DNA of 64,000 nt from Prochlorococcus sp. AG-388-F11 (GCA_003279845.1 QCGP01000001.1:145992-209991), one strand, 5' to 3'; shown: positions 1-9,254, counted from the stretch's first letter. The notes: a model not told the origin generated them from the letters alone. Program-made: numbers and translations.

Positions 1-550
1 GAAAAGAGGAGCCATACAAATAGACTGCAGCTGCAGCCGAACCAACAAGCAAGTATTTTAAAGCTGCTTCTGAACTTCTTGGATCTCTCTTGAGATAACC
101 AGAGAGCAAATAACTCGCTACCGATAAAGTTTCCAGAGATATAAATACACTAATAAGGTCAGTAGATCCACACAAAAGCATTGCTCCAAGAGTTGCCGAA
201 AGAACTATGGCTGCGAACTCGCCAATTGGGCTACCGCTTTGTTCCGTATAACGCCAACTTATAAGTAAAGAAATTAAGGTTGATAAGGATATTATTGCTC
301 TAAATGCGATTGCCAAATTATCTGAATTAAAGGAGCCAAGAAAAGCACTATTTACTGGATTATTCCATTGTAAGGCCAAACTAAAAAGGGAGCTGCCAAT
401 TGATAAATAGCAAATTATTGGTGCCCACTTTGATGCCGTTTTTTCTCCCGCTAGATCTACAAGAAGAGTCCCAACAATGCCTAATAAAATAAAAGCCTCC
501 GGAATAATGGCTTGAGCATTTAAATTAATTGTAAAGATTTCGTTGGGCAC
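1..550 (-). CDS. ndhB: NAD(P)H-quinone oxidoreductase subunit 2 (NdhB), N-terminal part
   Basis: Partial gene: the N-terminal ~183 codons are present and the rest lies left of the window. NdhB is a proton-pumping membrane subunit of the cyanobacterial NDH-1 complex, which serves respiration and cyclic electron flow in thylakoids. Reading the minus strand from a GTG at 550 gives [20 protein letters not shown], then several hydrophobic helices, then the diagnostic stretches [19 protein letters not shown] and [20 protein letters not shown] typical of NdhB. GTG is the only sensible start, because the conserved N-terminus begins directly after it. The gene is divergent from topA across a 175-base A+T-rich spacer that must hold both promoters. 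Family assignment is confident; the remainder cannot be judged. Confidence 0.9.
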   Translation of the reverse strand, partial: MPNEIFTINLNAQAIIPEAFILLGIVGTLLVDLAGEKTASKWAPIICYLSIGSSLFSLALQWNNPVNSAFLGSFNSDNLAIAFRAIISLSTLISLLISWRYTEQSGSPIGEFAAIVLSATLGAMLLCGSTDLISVFISLETLSVASYLLSGYLKRDPRSSEAALKYLLVGSAAAAVYLYGSSF

Positions 551-725
551 TTTATTAAATTGGATTAAATTAGATGTTTGATTGTAAGGGTCTAAGAGTT
601 AATCTTAACTTGATTATAATTTGTGGGTATGATTTTTGAAATTTTAAGAAGATAATACTTGAAAAAACTTCAAATAATCATAATATGCCCTAACTGAACA
701 AAAACACCAATTTTTGAAATAAACC

Positions 726-3329
726 TTGGATCACACACTTGTTATTGTTGAAAGTCCCACCAAAGCAAAAACTATAAGAAAGTTTTTGCCTTCTAATTAT
801 GAAGTTCTTGCTTCAATGGGGCACGTAAGAGACCTTCCTAAAGGAGCTGCTGAAATCCCTGCTGCAGTTAAAAAGGAAAAATGGTCAAGGATAGGAGTTA
901 ATACTACCGAAGATTTTGAACCACTTTATATAGTTCCAAAAGATAAGAAAAAGGTTGTGAAAGAGTTGAAAGATGCATTAAAAGGTGCAACCCAACTATT
1001 ACTCGCAACTGATGAAGATAGAGAGGGAGAAAGTATTAGCTGGCATCTTATGCAAATACTTAAACCTAAAATACCAACCAAGAGGATGGTTTTTCACGAA
1101 ATTACAAAAAAGGCAATTAATAAAGCTTTAGATCAAACAAGAGAAATTGATATGGAACTTGTTCAAGCTCAAGAAACGAGAAGAATCTTGGACAGGCTTT
1201 TTGGATATGAATTATCTCCTTTGCTTTGGAAGAAAGTAGCCCCCCGATTATCTGCTGGTCGTGTTCAATCAGTTTCCGTAAGACTTCTTGTAAGAAGAGA
1301 GAGAGAAAGAAGATCTTTTAAAAAAGCGAGCTACTGGGGGATTAAAGCTTACTTAGTAAAGGATAACGTTACCTTCGAAACTAAACTATTTAGTTTGAAC
1401 GGTCAAAGAATTGCTAATGGTTCCGATTTTGATGAACAGACTGGGAAATTAAAACAAGGTAATAAATCTTTAATAATTAGAGAAGAAAAAGTAAATGATT
1501 TATTGAGGGCTTTTTCTTCGGAGGATTGGTTGGTTTCAAAAATTGAAAGAAAGCCATCTACTAGGAAGCCCGTTCCGCCATTTACGACAAGTACATTGCA
1601 ACAAGAAGCAAACAGGAAGCTTCGTTTATCTGCAAGAGAAACCATGAGATGTGCACAAGGTTTATATGAGAGAGGTTTTATAACTTATATGAGAACAGAT
1701 TCAGTTCATCTTTCCGACCAAGCAATAACAGCTGCTAGAGAATGTGTAAGTTCCAAGTATGGTAAAGAATATTTATCTAATTCACCAAGACAATTTAATT
1801 CAAATGCAAGAAATGCTCAAGAAGCTCACGAAGCTATTAGACCAGCAGGTGAGGTCTTTAAAACACCGAAAGAAACAAATCTTACAGGTAGGGATTTATC
1901 TCTTTACGATTTAATTTGGAAAAGAACTGTTGCTAGTCAAATGGCGGAAGCTAGGCTAACAATGATTAATGCTGAAATTAAAGTAGGGGATGGATTATTT
2001 AAATCGAGTGGGAAAAGTATTGATTTTGCAGGATTCTTCAGAGCTTATGTCGAGGGAAGTGATGATCCAACTTCATCACTTGAACAACAAGAAATAATTC
2101 TTCCAAACTTAACAAGTGGAACTTGTCTCGAAGTTAAGGATACGTTATCTACTCATCATGAAACTAAACCACCTGCAAGATATACAGAGGCTGCATTAGT
2201 TAAAGTCCTTGAAAAAGAAGGAATTGGAAGACCTTCTACTTATGCAAGTATTATTGGGACAATTGTGGATAGAGGTTATGCAAATATATCTTCAAATACT
2301 TTGGCCCCAACCTTTACAGCTTTCGCTGTTACCGCTCTATTAGAGGAACATTTTCATGATTTAGTTGATACAACTTTTACTGCAAAAATGGAATCTTCAT
2401 TGGATGAAATATCCTCAGGTAATCTTGAGTGGCTACCATACCTTGAGACTTTTTATAAAGGCAAAAATGGTCTTGAGGTGAAAGTACAGAAAACAGAGGG
2501 TGATATTGATGGTAAAGCTTATCGGCAAGTTGATTTTGAAGATCTTCCTTGCGTAGTCAGAATAGGTTCTAACGGACCTTGGTTAGAGGGTATAAAAATT
2601 GATGAATCTGGCAATGAAATTCAGGCTAAAGGTAATCTTCCAATGGATATTACTCCGGGAGATTTAGACAAAAAGAAAGTTGATCAAATTTTAAGTGGCC
2701 CATCAGATCTTGGGACTGATCCAAAAACTGGTGAAAAAGTTTTTTTGCGATTTGGTCCTTATGGCCCTTATGTTCAATTGGGAAATAATGATCAAGATAA
2801 AGCTAAACCAAGAAGAGCTTCATTACCTAAAGAGTTGAAAACTGATGATTTAACTTTAGATGAAGCTCTAGAACTTTTAAGCCTACCAAAATTGCTGGGA
2901 GTTCATCCTCAAGGAGGTTTTGTTGAGGCTGATAGAGGAAGATTTGGACCTTATATTAAATGGATCAAAAATGAAAATGAATCGGAAAACAGATCATTAA
3001 AAAAAGAAGACGATGTTTTTACAGTTGATCTCAAACGAGCATTAGAAATTCTTGCAATGCCAAAAATGGGCAGAGGTGGTCAAGAGGTACTGAAAGATTT
3101 TGGAAAAGCAAAAGAATTTAATGAGAAAATTCAAATATTAAATGGAAGATATGGGGTCTATTTAAAATGTGGTAAAACTAATGTTTCCCTCGCCAAAGAT
3201 ACTGATTTGGAAAAATTCACAATTAATGATGCTTTAGTTCTTCTTGAGGAAAAATTAAAAGATAAAAAAGGATCTATTACAAAAGAAATAAAGGGAAATA
3301 AGAAAAAAGTCAGGAAAAAGAAAATTTAA
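726..3329 (+). CDS. topA: DNA topoisomerase I
   Basis: Type IA topoisomerase that relaxes negative supercoils by a transient 5'-phosphotyrosine single-strand break. The N-terminus TLVIVESPTKAKTI and the acidic TOPRIM motif ATDEDREGE (about residues 94-102) bind Mg2+. The catalytic tyrosine is in GFITYMRTDS (Y321 by codon count), and EGIGRPSTYA marks domain IV. The C-terminal third has repeats of the TopoI C-terminal kind (RFGPYGPYVQLG, GRFGPYIKW, GRYGVYLKCG) and ends in a Lys-rich tail. At 867 residues it has the usual length for cyanobacterial TopA. The start is TTG at 726; the conserved sequence begins four codons later and no better start exists. A repeat-bearing lipoprotein gene follows after 5 bases, so the two are probably co-transcribed. 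Confidence 0.96.
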   Translation: MDHTLVIVESPTKAKTIRKFLPSNYEVLASMGHVRDLPKGAAEIPAAVKKEKWSRIGVNTTEDFEPLYIVPKDKKKVVKELKDALKGATQLLLATDEDREGESISWHLMQILKPKIPTKRMVFHEITKKAINKALDQTREIDMELVQAQETRRILDRLFGYELSPLLWKKVAPRLSAGRVQSVSVRLLVRRERERRSFKKASYWGIKAYLVKDNVTFETKLFSLNGQRIANGSDFDEQTGKLKQGNKSLIIREEKVNDLLRAFSSEDWLVSKIERKPSTRKPVPPFTTSTLQQEANRKLRLSARETMRCAQGLYERGFITYMRTDSVHLSDQAITAARECVSSKYGKEYLSNSPRQFNSNARNAQEAHEAIRPAGEVFKTPKETNLTGRDLSLYDLIWKRTVASQMAEARLTMINAEIKVGDGLFKSSGKSIDFAGFFRAYVEGSDDPTSSLEQQEIILPNLTSGTCLEVKDTLSTHHETKPPARYTEAALVKVLEKEGIGRPSTYASIIGTIVDRGYANISSNTLAPTFTAFAVTALLEEHFHDLVDTTFTAKMESSLDEISSGNLEWLPYLETFYKGKNGLEVKVQKTEGDIDGKAYRQVDFEDLPCVVRIGSNGPWLEGIKIDESGNEIQAKGNLPMDITPGDLDKKKVDQILSGPSDLGTDPKTGEKVFLRFGPYGPYVQLGNNDQDKAKPRRASLPKELKTDDLTLDEALELLSLPKLLGVHPQGGFVEADRGRFGPYIKWIKNENESENRSLKKEDDVFTVDLKRALEILAMPKMGRGGQEVLKDFGKAKEFNEKIQILNGRYGVYLKCGKTNVSLAKDTDLEKFTINDALVLLEEKLKDKKGSITKEIKGNKKKVRKKKI

Positions 3330-3334
3330 AAGAT

Positions 3335-4168
3335 ATGATTTTTAAAAAAAAAGAATTTTTTTTATTAATTTTTTTAATACTATTACAATCATGCTCTGGG
3401 GGCAGAATTGGAAATTTTCTTGAAAGTAGTTTTAAGGATTTAGAAAAAATAAGCCAAGATGCCGATTCGAGAAAGAATTTAGAAAAGGCAAAATTTGTTC
3501 CAGAAATTAAAAATATTAATGATAAAAATAATGAAAAAGGAAAAAAAATAGAAAAGCCAAAATTTGCTTCAAAAAATAAAAATATTAATGATAAAAATAA
3601 TGAAAAAAGGGAAAAAATAGAAAAGCCAAAATTTGCTTCAAAAAATAAAAATATTAATGATAAAAATTATGAAAAAAGGGAAAAAATAGAAAAGCCAAAA
3701 TTTGCTTCAAAAAATAAAAATATTAATGATAAAAATAATGAAAAAAGGGAAAAAATAGAAAAGCCAAAATTTGCTTTAAAAAATAAAAATATTAATGATA
3801 AAAATAATGAAAAAAGGGAAAAAATAGAAAAGCCAAAATTTGCTTCAAAAAATAAAAATATTAATGATAAAAATAATGAAAAAAGGGAAAAAATAGAAAA
3901 GCCAAAATCTGTTCTAGGAAATAAAAAAGATATAAATTATGAAAAAAAACTAAAACAAAAAAATAACAATATTAGGAATTCTTTAAAAATAAGAAAAAAT
4001 GAACTTCAAACTTACAAAATAATTTTTATATTAAAAGATGTAGATCCTAAAGATCCTACTGAAGAGTTAAGTTCCATATTAAGGAATTATGAGGTAAATT
4101 TTGAAATAGAAAAGATTGAACGTTTTTCAGACTATAAAAATAAAAGTATGAATAAAAAAATTAATTAA
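3335..4168 (+). CDS. Putative lipoprotein with six tandem 23-residue Lys/Asn/Glu-rich repeats
   Basis: I do not recognise a functional family. The first ~20 residues form a Lys-plus-hydrophobic signal peptide ending in the lipobox-like LLQSC, so an exported, lipid-anchored protein is likely. Residues ~53-190 are six consecutive 23-residue units of the form KFASKNKNINDKNNEKREKI plus EKP. The first copy is the most diverged and copies 2-6 differ at only one or two residues. The C-terminal ~75 residues look globular (TYKIIFILKDVDPKDPTEEL) and may be the conserved part. The repeat region is strongly basic and probably disordered or helical. It sits between topA and a DUF2232 gene on one strand with gaps of 5 and 16 bases. 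Function unknown; copy number may vary between strains. Confidence 0.75.
   Translation: MIFKKKEFFLLIFLILLQSCSGGRIGNFLESSFKDLEKISQDADSRKNLEKAKFVPEIKNINDKNNEKGKKIEKPKFASKNKNINDKNNEKREKIEKPKFASKNKNINDKNYEKREKIEKPKFASKNKNINDKNNEKREKIEKPKFALKNKNINDKNNEKREKIEKPKFASKNKNINDKNNEKREKIEKPKSVLGNKKDINYEKKLKQKNNNIRNSLKIRKNELQTYKIIFILKDVDPKDPTEELSSILRNYEVNFEIEKIERFSDYKNKSMNKKIN
3491..3904 (+). repeat. Six in-frame 69-bp tandem repeats in the lipoprotein gene
   Basis: Six head-to-tail units of exactly 69 bp start at 3491, 3560, 3629, 3698, 3767 and 3836. The period is a multiple of three, so the reading frame is kept. Units 2-6 are almost identical at DNA level, while unit 1 and the sequence after 3904 are diverged edge copies. 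Near-identity between units points to recent expansion or ongoing homogenisation by slippage or recombination. Confidence 0.95.
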
Positions 4169-4184
4169 AAAATATTCTAAAAAA

Positions 4185-4823
4185 ATGAAAATAAAAACAA
4201 AAACCGAAGCTTTAAATATTGTCGAGACCTCATATTTAGCATCGCTTTCGTCTCTATTATGGGTTGCGCTCTATTATTTGCCGATCGGGGGAGCTTTATT
4301 AAGGTTGATTTTACCTCTCCCAATCATCCTGTTGCAATTAAGAAGAGGAACTAAAACTGCATTGGAAGGTCTCCTTATACAATTTCTACTTTTATTCATA
4401 ATTATGGGTCCTGTTAGAGGAACCTTATTTTTATTTCCTTATGGTATCTTGGCTTTTTGGTTGGGTTGGTGTTGGTATAAAGAAAAGAGTTGGAGACTAA
4501 GTTTAACCATTGGAGTCATTATTGGAACCCTCGGTTTCTTTCTACGAGTAATAGCATTATCTACATTAGTTGGAGATAATCTTTGGGTGTTAATTACTAG
4601 AGCAAGTTATGGTCTAATAGAAAAGTTAATTGGATTATTTAATTTACCTTTTTCTCCATCAATATTAAGTATCCAATTAGGTGCAATTTTATTAATAATT
4701 TTTCAAGAAATCGTTTATGTTTTAACGGTACATATAGTTGCCTATTCTCTTTTCCCAAGATTTAAATTATCTATCCCAGATCCTCCAAGATTATTAAATA
4801 CTCTAGTTGATTTAAATCATTGA
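4185..4823 (+). CDS. DUF2232 family integral membrane protein
   Basis: A 212-residue polytopic membrane protein with about five or six hydrophobic segments. It resembles the DUF2232/YybS-like membrane family found throughout cyanobacteria, some of whose members resemble S components of ECF vitamin transporters. Visible features are an early helix with ALYYLPIGGALLRLILPLP, a short loop LRRGTKTALEGLL, and further helices ending in SLFPRFKLSIPDPPRLL. The start ATG at 4185 is 16 bases after the preceding stop, and the CobT-like gene follows after 13 bases, suggesting one operon. A transport or corrinoid-related role would be a guess from neighbourhood only. Confidence 0.8.
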   Translation: MKIKTKTEALNIVETSYLASLSSLLWVALYYLPIGGALLRLILPLPIILLQLRRGTKTALEGLLIQFLLLFIIMGPVRGTLFLFPYGILAFWLGWCWYKEKSWRLSLTIGVIIGTLGFFLRVIALSTLVGDNLWVLITRASYGLIEKLIGLFNLPFSPSILSIQLGAILLIIFQEIVYVLTVHIVAYSLFPRFKLSIPDPPRLLNTLVDLNH

Positions 4824-4836
4824 TAAAAAAATAAGA

Positions 4837-5994
4837 ATGTCTTGTTCAGAAATGGGGATAAATTTTTTTGGAAATGGATCCAAAACAAAAAGGGAACTTA
4901 ATAGGATAAATATATTGCAGAAGAATATAAATAACTTCAAAATATTTCTTGTAATAGCAGGCACTAATACATCTCAAATTCCAGGAATTTCTGCCGCAGG
5001 TATTAATGCTAAGTCAAGAAGAATAACTGCGCTCGCTGATGCCGAATTTTTGCTTAAGGGTGCTTCAAAAGATCATAAATATAAATTGCCTCTTCTCAAT
5101 GCGGGAGTAACTCCCGCTCTAATAAGTCATGTTTGTTCAAAACTTATTAATGTTTATCCAGTTATTGTTCCTTTGGGAATGGGAGTAAAACCTGAATTTA
5201 ATCATATGGTTGTTGAAAATTGGGATTTGGGGCCATCAAATTGTCTTACTACTGGTAAATCTATGCCTAAAGAGAGAGTTATAAATCTCTATAAAAGAGG
5301 TCTTGCGATAGGGAAATCCTCAAAACAACCTATCTTAATTTCTGAATCTGTACCAGGAGGCACCACAACTGCACAGGCAGTAATGGAAGCTTATGGTTTA
5401 AGCGTTTCTAATTTAGTAGGAAGTAGTTTATTTAAAGCTCCAAGAGATCTCAGAAGAAAAGTAGTTCAAAAAGGACTATTAAATGCAAATCTCAAGACTG
5501 ATTTTGACTCTTTTGATGTCGTCGCAGCAGTTGGAGATCCTTTCCAAGCATTCTCCATGGGTTTATTAATTGGCGCTAGGTTAGCAAAGCAACCTGTTAT
5601 ATTGTCTGGTGGTAGTCAAATGTTGGCTGTCATTTTGCTTGGATTAGAATTCTTAGGTGTAAAGAAAAAAGATAACTTTATTGAGGATGTTTTTATTGCC
5701 ACAACTGGCTGGCTTATAAAAGATAATTCTCTAAATGATTTATTAAATTTAATTAATGAGAAATATGATGTTAACTTATTAGGTCTAGCGAGCCCTTTAA
5801 ATTTTAAGTCTTCACCATACAAAGAATTGAAAGATTATGAAATGGGCCATGTAAAAGAGGGTGTAGGTGCTGGTGGAATATCATTACTTGCTTTCTTAAA
5901 TGGATTTAAAAATGACGAAATAGTTTCATTGTGTCAACTAAATCTGGAAAAGATGAAGGGTCTAGGTCAAATTTCTTTAGAGAAGGATTGCTAA
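4837..5994 (+). CDS. cobT: CobT-like nicotinate-nucleotide-dependent phosphoribosyltransferase
   Basis: This resembles the cyanobacterial/archaeal branch of nicotinate-nucleotide:dimethylbenzimidazole phosphoribosyltransferase, which makes the alpha-ribazole phosphate (or adenine equivalent) used for the lower ligand of cobamides. Seen here are an early conserved stretch AGTNTSQIPGISAAG, LPLLNAGVTPALISH, the glycine-rich SESVPGGTTTAQAVMEAYG, and a C-terminal GVGAGGISLLAFLNG where the family carries its Gly-rich active-site loop. The length of 385 residues suits that branch. Other corrin genes in the window (cobM, cobK, a CobW protein) fit a cell that makes its own cobamide, which in marine cyanobacteria is reported to be pseudocobalamin. 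Its stop directly abuts the next ATG, indicating translational coupling. Confidence 0.85.
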   Translation: MSCSEMGINFFGNGSKTKRELNRINILQKNINNFKIFLVIAGTNTSQIPGISAAGINAKSRRITALADAEFLLKGASKDHKYKLPLLNAGVTPALISHVCSKLINVYPVIVPLGMGVKPEFNHMVVENWDLGPSNCLTTGKSMPKERVINLYKRGLAIGKSSKQPILISESVPGGTTTAQAVMEAYGLSVSNLVGSSLFKAPRDLRRKVVQKGLLNANLKTDFDSFDVVAAVGDPFQAFSMGLLIGARLAKQPVILSGGSQMLAVILLGLEFLGVKKKDNFIEDVFIATTGWLIKDNSLNDLLNLINEKYDVNLLGLASPLNFKSSPYKELKDYEMGHVKEGVGAGGISLLAFLNGFKNDEIVSLCQLNLEKMKGLGQISLEKDC

Positions 5995-6993
5995 ATGTTT
6001 TCAAAATTTGCAACCAGAAGAGAATTTTTAAATTGTGGTAAGCTTTCGCTTTTATTTCTCTTAAACTCATGCAGCAATCTTCCTAATAAAGTAAAAATTG
6101 CACTTCAAAATTCTTTTTATCCAGAATCTTTTAAAGATACGATTCCAAAAGGTTGGAAGCAGGAAAAAATTAATTTTGAAAGTATTCAGCTTCAAAAAAA
6201 TAGAAACACAATTTTCAATTCTGACTTTACTTTAATAAACGATGGATGGGTTAGTAGTATAGATTTTGCAGAATTTGAAAAAATAAATGAATATCCGCTG
6301 ATCGAGAATTTGGATAAGAGATCGATAGATTATTTGGGAAGTTTTAATCAAAATCAGAGAAATAAATTATTTCCGATTGGTGTAGTGCCTTATACAATTA
6401 TCATTAAAAATAATAAAGAATTAATAAATTCAGCAAGAACTTCTTGGGATTTTCTTCTTTCAAAAAAATTAACTGGGAAAATTATTTTGCCACAAAGTCC
6501 CAGAATAATATTATCAATTGCTAACAAAATTAATTCATCTAATTCTTTAAAAAAACTCAAAAGTCAAGCAATGTTATTTGATGATAAAAATATGCTCAAT
6601 TGGTTGATTAATTCTGATGCTTCTGTCGCAATTGTTCCTTATAGTCTCTGCTCAAAATATTTAAAAATAGATCCAAGGCTTTCTTTAGTTTTCCCAATTC
6701 AAGGAGTACCTTTGATGTGGCATTTTCTACTAAGTCGCTCAAATCTAAATAATGCAATATTAATTAAATGGATTCAATCTTTAAAAAATAAATCGATAGT
6801 AGATAAATTAGTAAGCCAGGGTTGGTATCTACCATTCAATAGTGATTATTTACAAAGTAAATATAAATCTGAGATGTTCCCAATCTCAGGACCTTCTGAG
6901 AAATGTTGGGAAAATAGTTGGTCTTTCCCTGTCCTAACAAATGAACAAAAAATTAATCTTAAAAATTTCTGGAATGAGTCTTTAACCCCATAA
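5995..6993 (+). CDS. Extracellular solute-binding (PotD-like) lipoprotein with Tat-type signal
   Basis: Probable periplasmic substrate-binding protein of 332 residues, distantly like the polyamine/iron binding proteins of ABC importers. The N-terminus has a twin-arginine motif (TRREFL), then a hydrophobic stretch, then a lipobox LLNSC, so it is predicted to be exported folded by Tat and lipid-anchored. The body shows periplasmic-binding-fold features such as FPIGVVPYTIIIKN, SWDFLLSKKLTGKIILPQSP and GWYLPFNSDY. The start follows the CobT-like stop with no gap. No permease or ATPase lies next to it, so its partner is unknown. The last 12 bases overlap the convergent aldo/keto reductase gene. 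The substrate is not inferable from sequence alone. Confidence 0.7.
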   Translation: MFSKFATRREFLNCGKLSLLFLLNSCSNLPNKVKIALQNSFYPESFKDTIPKGWKQEKINFESIQLQKNRNTIFNSDFTLINDGWVSSIDFAEFEKINEYPLIENLDKRSIDYLGSFNQNQRNKLFPIGVVPYTIIIKNNKELINSARTSWDFLLSKKLTGKIILPQSPRIILSIANKINSSNSLKKLKSQAMLFDDKNMLNWLINSDASVAIVPYSLCSKYLKIDPRLSLVFPIQGVPLMWHFLLSRSNLNNAILIKWIQSLKNKSIVDKLVSQGWYLPFNSDYLQSKYKSEMFPISGPSEKCWENSWSFPVLTNEQKINLKNFWNESLTP

Positions 6994-8124
6994 TCTTTTT
7001 GTAGGAGTTTCAATTAATAAGTTATGGGTTTGCTTTAATAAATTTGGTATATCTAATTTACAAGGACATTTAGGAACACATTTATTACATGATTGACAAA
7101 ATGAGGAATTTTTTTCTTCCCACCAGTGGCCAGCTTTTCCTATTAAATTGTATCTTTCTTTTGAAAATTCTAATTGGCCATAACCAATTGATATATTCCT
7201 TAAACGAAGTATTTCTGGAATAGGTATTTCATTTGGGCATGGAAGACAAGATCTGCATTGTTCACATTTGGTTGAGTTTAATCTTTCATTAGCAACTTCC
7301 TCAATTTTATTCAGAGCCCTTTTTTCAAGTTTTGTAAGCTTCTCGAAGGAGTTTTTAAGTTTATGTGCTAATTCAAAATCTTTTTTGTTTGTTGCCCCCA
7401 AGGACAAAGTTGTAATGCCTTTTGCCAACAGAAATCTATACGCTAATTCTAATGGATGAAAAGGCTTAGAGGCCTCTAACAAAATATCACTTGGAGAATA
7501 TAATCTACCGCCTTTATCAGCAGGCGATATTGCTAATACTCCCATACCTTTTTTTATAGCTTCCTCTGCCAAAGTAATTTTAGATTGATCTAAATAATGT
7601 AAATGAAGACTGCAAAAACTAAAAACTTCACAGTTAATTGCTTCTTTAATTAGTGAATAACTTCCGTGTGAACTAAAACCAACTTGATCAACTAGTTCCT
7701 TCTCAAGTATCCATGATATGAATTTCTTACCCTCTCCAGTTAGAACCCAATCTAGATGTTGTTTTAAGTTGAGTCCATGAATTGCAAGATTATTAATTTT
7801 CTTGCGATTTAAATTTTTAAGAGAATTTTTAAAATTATTTTTTAAAAAGTCAAAATCCCCCCTTGGTAAAATTTTGGTAGTAATCACCCAATTTTTTTCT
7901 TTTATATTCTCTTCTATTTCTAATTTTTTTATTGAATTTCCAATAAGTGATTCAGCATCACCATAAGAAGGTGCTGTTTCTATGTGGTTAATTCCTACAT
8001 AGTATGCATTCTTTATCATGCTATACATTTTTTCGAGACCTTCCGTTGCTCGCATTGTTCCTAAAGTGAATAAGCTCACTTTATCCCCTTTACCAAATGA
8101 TCTTTTTTGTGAGTTAATAATCAT
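6982..8124 (-). CDS. Aldo/keto reductase with C-terminal Fe-S cluster motifs
   Basis: A 380-residue fusion of an aldo/keto reductase TIM barrel with a ferredoxin-like tail. The barrel is indicated by the early FTLGTMRATEGLEKMYSMI, GINHIETAPSYGDAESLIG (the AKR Asp/Tyr region) and LGATNKKDFELAHKL near the NADPH site. The C-terminal ~100 residues carry two cysteine groups, CEQCRSCLPCP and CQSCNKCVPKCPC, typical of proteins annotated as 4Fe-4S aldo/keto reductases. Such proteins are widespread in cyanobacteria, but the substrate is unknown. The 3' end overlaps the convergent lipoprotein gene by 12 bases. The start ATG at 8124 faces ribE across a 112-base A+T-rich spacer. Confidence 0.85.
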   Translation of the reverse strand: MIINSQKRSFGKGDKVSLFTLGTMRATEGLEKMYSMIKNAYYVGINHIETAPSYGDAESLIGNSIKKLEIEENIKEKNWVITTKILPRGDFDFLKNNFKNSLKNLNRKKINNLAIHGLNLKQHLDWVLTGEGKKFISWILEKELVDQVGFSSHGSYSLIKEAINCEVFSFCSLHLHYLDQSKITLAEEAIKKGMGVLAISPADKGGRLYSPSDILLEASKPFHPLELAYRFLLAKGITTLSLGATNKKDFELAHKLKNSFEKLTKLEKRALNKIEEVANERLNSTKCEQCRSCLPCPNEIPIPEILRLRNISIGYGQLEFSKERYNLIGKAGHWWEEKNSSFCQSCNKCVPKCPCKLDIPNLLKQTHNLLIETPTKRLWG

Positions 8125-8236
8125 CTAAATATGATCAATTTATTTTTATTTACTCTTTAATTTATTTATAGTTGAAAATGATTTAAAGTAAATTAAAGTA
8201 ATTACAAAATTTTGCAAAAATATTTTTCTTAAATCT

Positions 8237-8890
8237 ATGTTCACAGGAATAATTCAATCAATTGGAAAATTAAAAAAAGAAAAAAATATTTTAGAAATTG
8301 AAATTCTAGATAATTTATTTGATATGGCAATAGGCGACAGCATAGCTGTTGATGGAATTTGTTTGACAGTTAAAGAGATTTTTCAAAATAAATTTACTGT
8401 TGATGTTAGTGAGGAAACATTAAAAAAAACAACTTTAGGAGTAAAGTTGAACCTTAATCAGATTGTTAATTTGGAGCCAGCTCTTAGGGTGTCTGATCGT
8501 CTAGGAGGGCATATAGTCAGTGGACATGTTGATGGCCTTGGAATAGTTGAGAATATAGAAAAATTAGAGAAATCTTGGCTTTTATCTATAAAGTGGAAAA
8601 ATAATAATTTTTCGAAATATGTAGTTAATAAAGGCAGTATTTGTGTAAATGGTATAAGTCTTACAATTGCAAAATATGAGCAGGAAGGGGAAATATTTAC
8701 TATTGCTATAATTCCTCACACTTGGCATAACACAAATCTGAATAAATTAAATGTCGGTGACATCGTAAACCTTGAGGCAGATGCACTAATTAAATATGTA
8801 GAGAAATTACTTTTATTTAATAAAAATAGTAATCAAGATATATCTTCAAATATTATTTCTTCGGAGTGGCTTAAAGAAAACGGTTGGTAA
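8237..8890 (+). CDS. ribE: Riboflavin synthase alpha chain
   Basis: Catalyses dismutation of two 6,7-dimethyl-8-ribityllumazine molecules to riboflavin, the last step of vitamin B2 synthesis, in the cytosol. The sequence begins with the nearly invariant MFTGIIQSIG and shows the two lumazine-binding barrel repeats: SIAVDGICLTV with LGGHIVSGHVDG in the first, and GSICVNGISLTIA with IAIIPHTWHNT in the second. The length of 217 residues is standard. It stands alone between divergent and convergent neighbours and ends 10 bases before the convergent abrB gene, so it is likely monocistronic. I see no FMN riboswitch in the short leader. Confidence 0.96.
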   Translation: MFTGIIQSIGKLKKEKNILEIEILDNLFDMAIGDSIAVDGICLTVKEIFQNKFTVDVSEETLKKTTLGVKLNLNQIVNLEPALRVSDRLGGHIVSGHVDGLGIVENIEKLEKSWLLSIKWKNNNFSKYVVNKGSICVNGISLTIAKYEQEGEIFTIAIIPHTWHNTNLNKLNVGDIVNLEADALIKYVEKLLLFNKNSNQDISSNIISSEWLKENGW

Positions 8891-8900
8891 AATATATTTT

Positions 8901-9254
8901 TCAATTTAATGGAATCAGATAAATTGTTTTTGACTCCTTTTTAAGATCGATTTTAAATTCCTGACCAGGTTCTAGACGTAATTTTTTGGTGTAGGCATGA
9001 CCAATTAATAGGTTCCCATTGCCATGAACTTTAGTTTTGAATTCCGTCTGTCTGCCTCTTGAAGCTCTATTACCATTTTTCCCTTGACGACCGTTTCCTA
9101 TTTTGTAACCCTTAGCTTCGATAAGCGCCCTATAAAAACTTTTTCTTAAGATTCTTCCGCTAGGACCTACGTACCCACAACCTTTTGCTATCTCATCTTC
9201 AGGTTTTTTACTTAATAATTTTGCTTTTTTAAGAAGTTCTTTTCCTTCTAGCAT
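8901..9254 (-). CDS. Cyanobacterial AbrB-family transcriptional regulator
   Basis: A 117-residue protein of the cyAbrB family, small DNA-binding regulators conserved in cyanobacteria and linked there to carbon/nitrogen balance and stress responses. Family features are the start LEGKELLKKAKLL, GCGYVGPSGRILRKSFYRAL, the basic GNGRQGKNGNRASRGRQ and the C-terminal swapped-hairpin-like segment with LIGHAYTKKLRLEPGQEFKI. Unlike Bacillus AbrB, the AbrB-like segment is C-terminal. Marine picocyanobacteria usually encode two paralogues; which one this is I cannot tell. It is convergent with ribE and lies 95 bases downstream of ctaE on the same strand. Confidence 0.88.
   Translation of the reverse strand: MLEGKELLKKAKLLSKKPEDEIAKGCGYVGPSGRILRKSFYRALIEAKGYKIGNGRQGKNGNRASRGRQTEFKTKVHGNGNLLIGHAYTKKLRLEPGQEFKIDLKKESKTIYLIPLN

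Noticed and set aside
3491..3904. Possible CRISPR array
   Set aside because: The units are contiguous 69-bp direct repeats without unique spacers and are in frame within a coding sequence.
4824..4836. Cobalamin riboswitch before the CobT-like gene
   Set aside because: The gap is only 13 bases, too short for a riboswitch; none was seen before cobM or cobK either.
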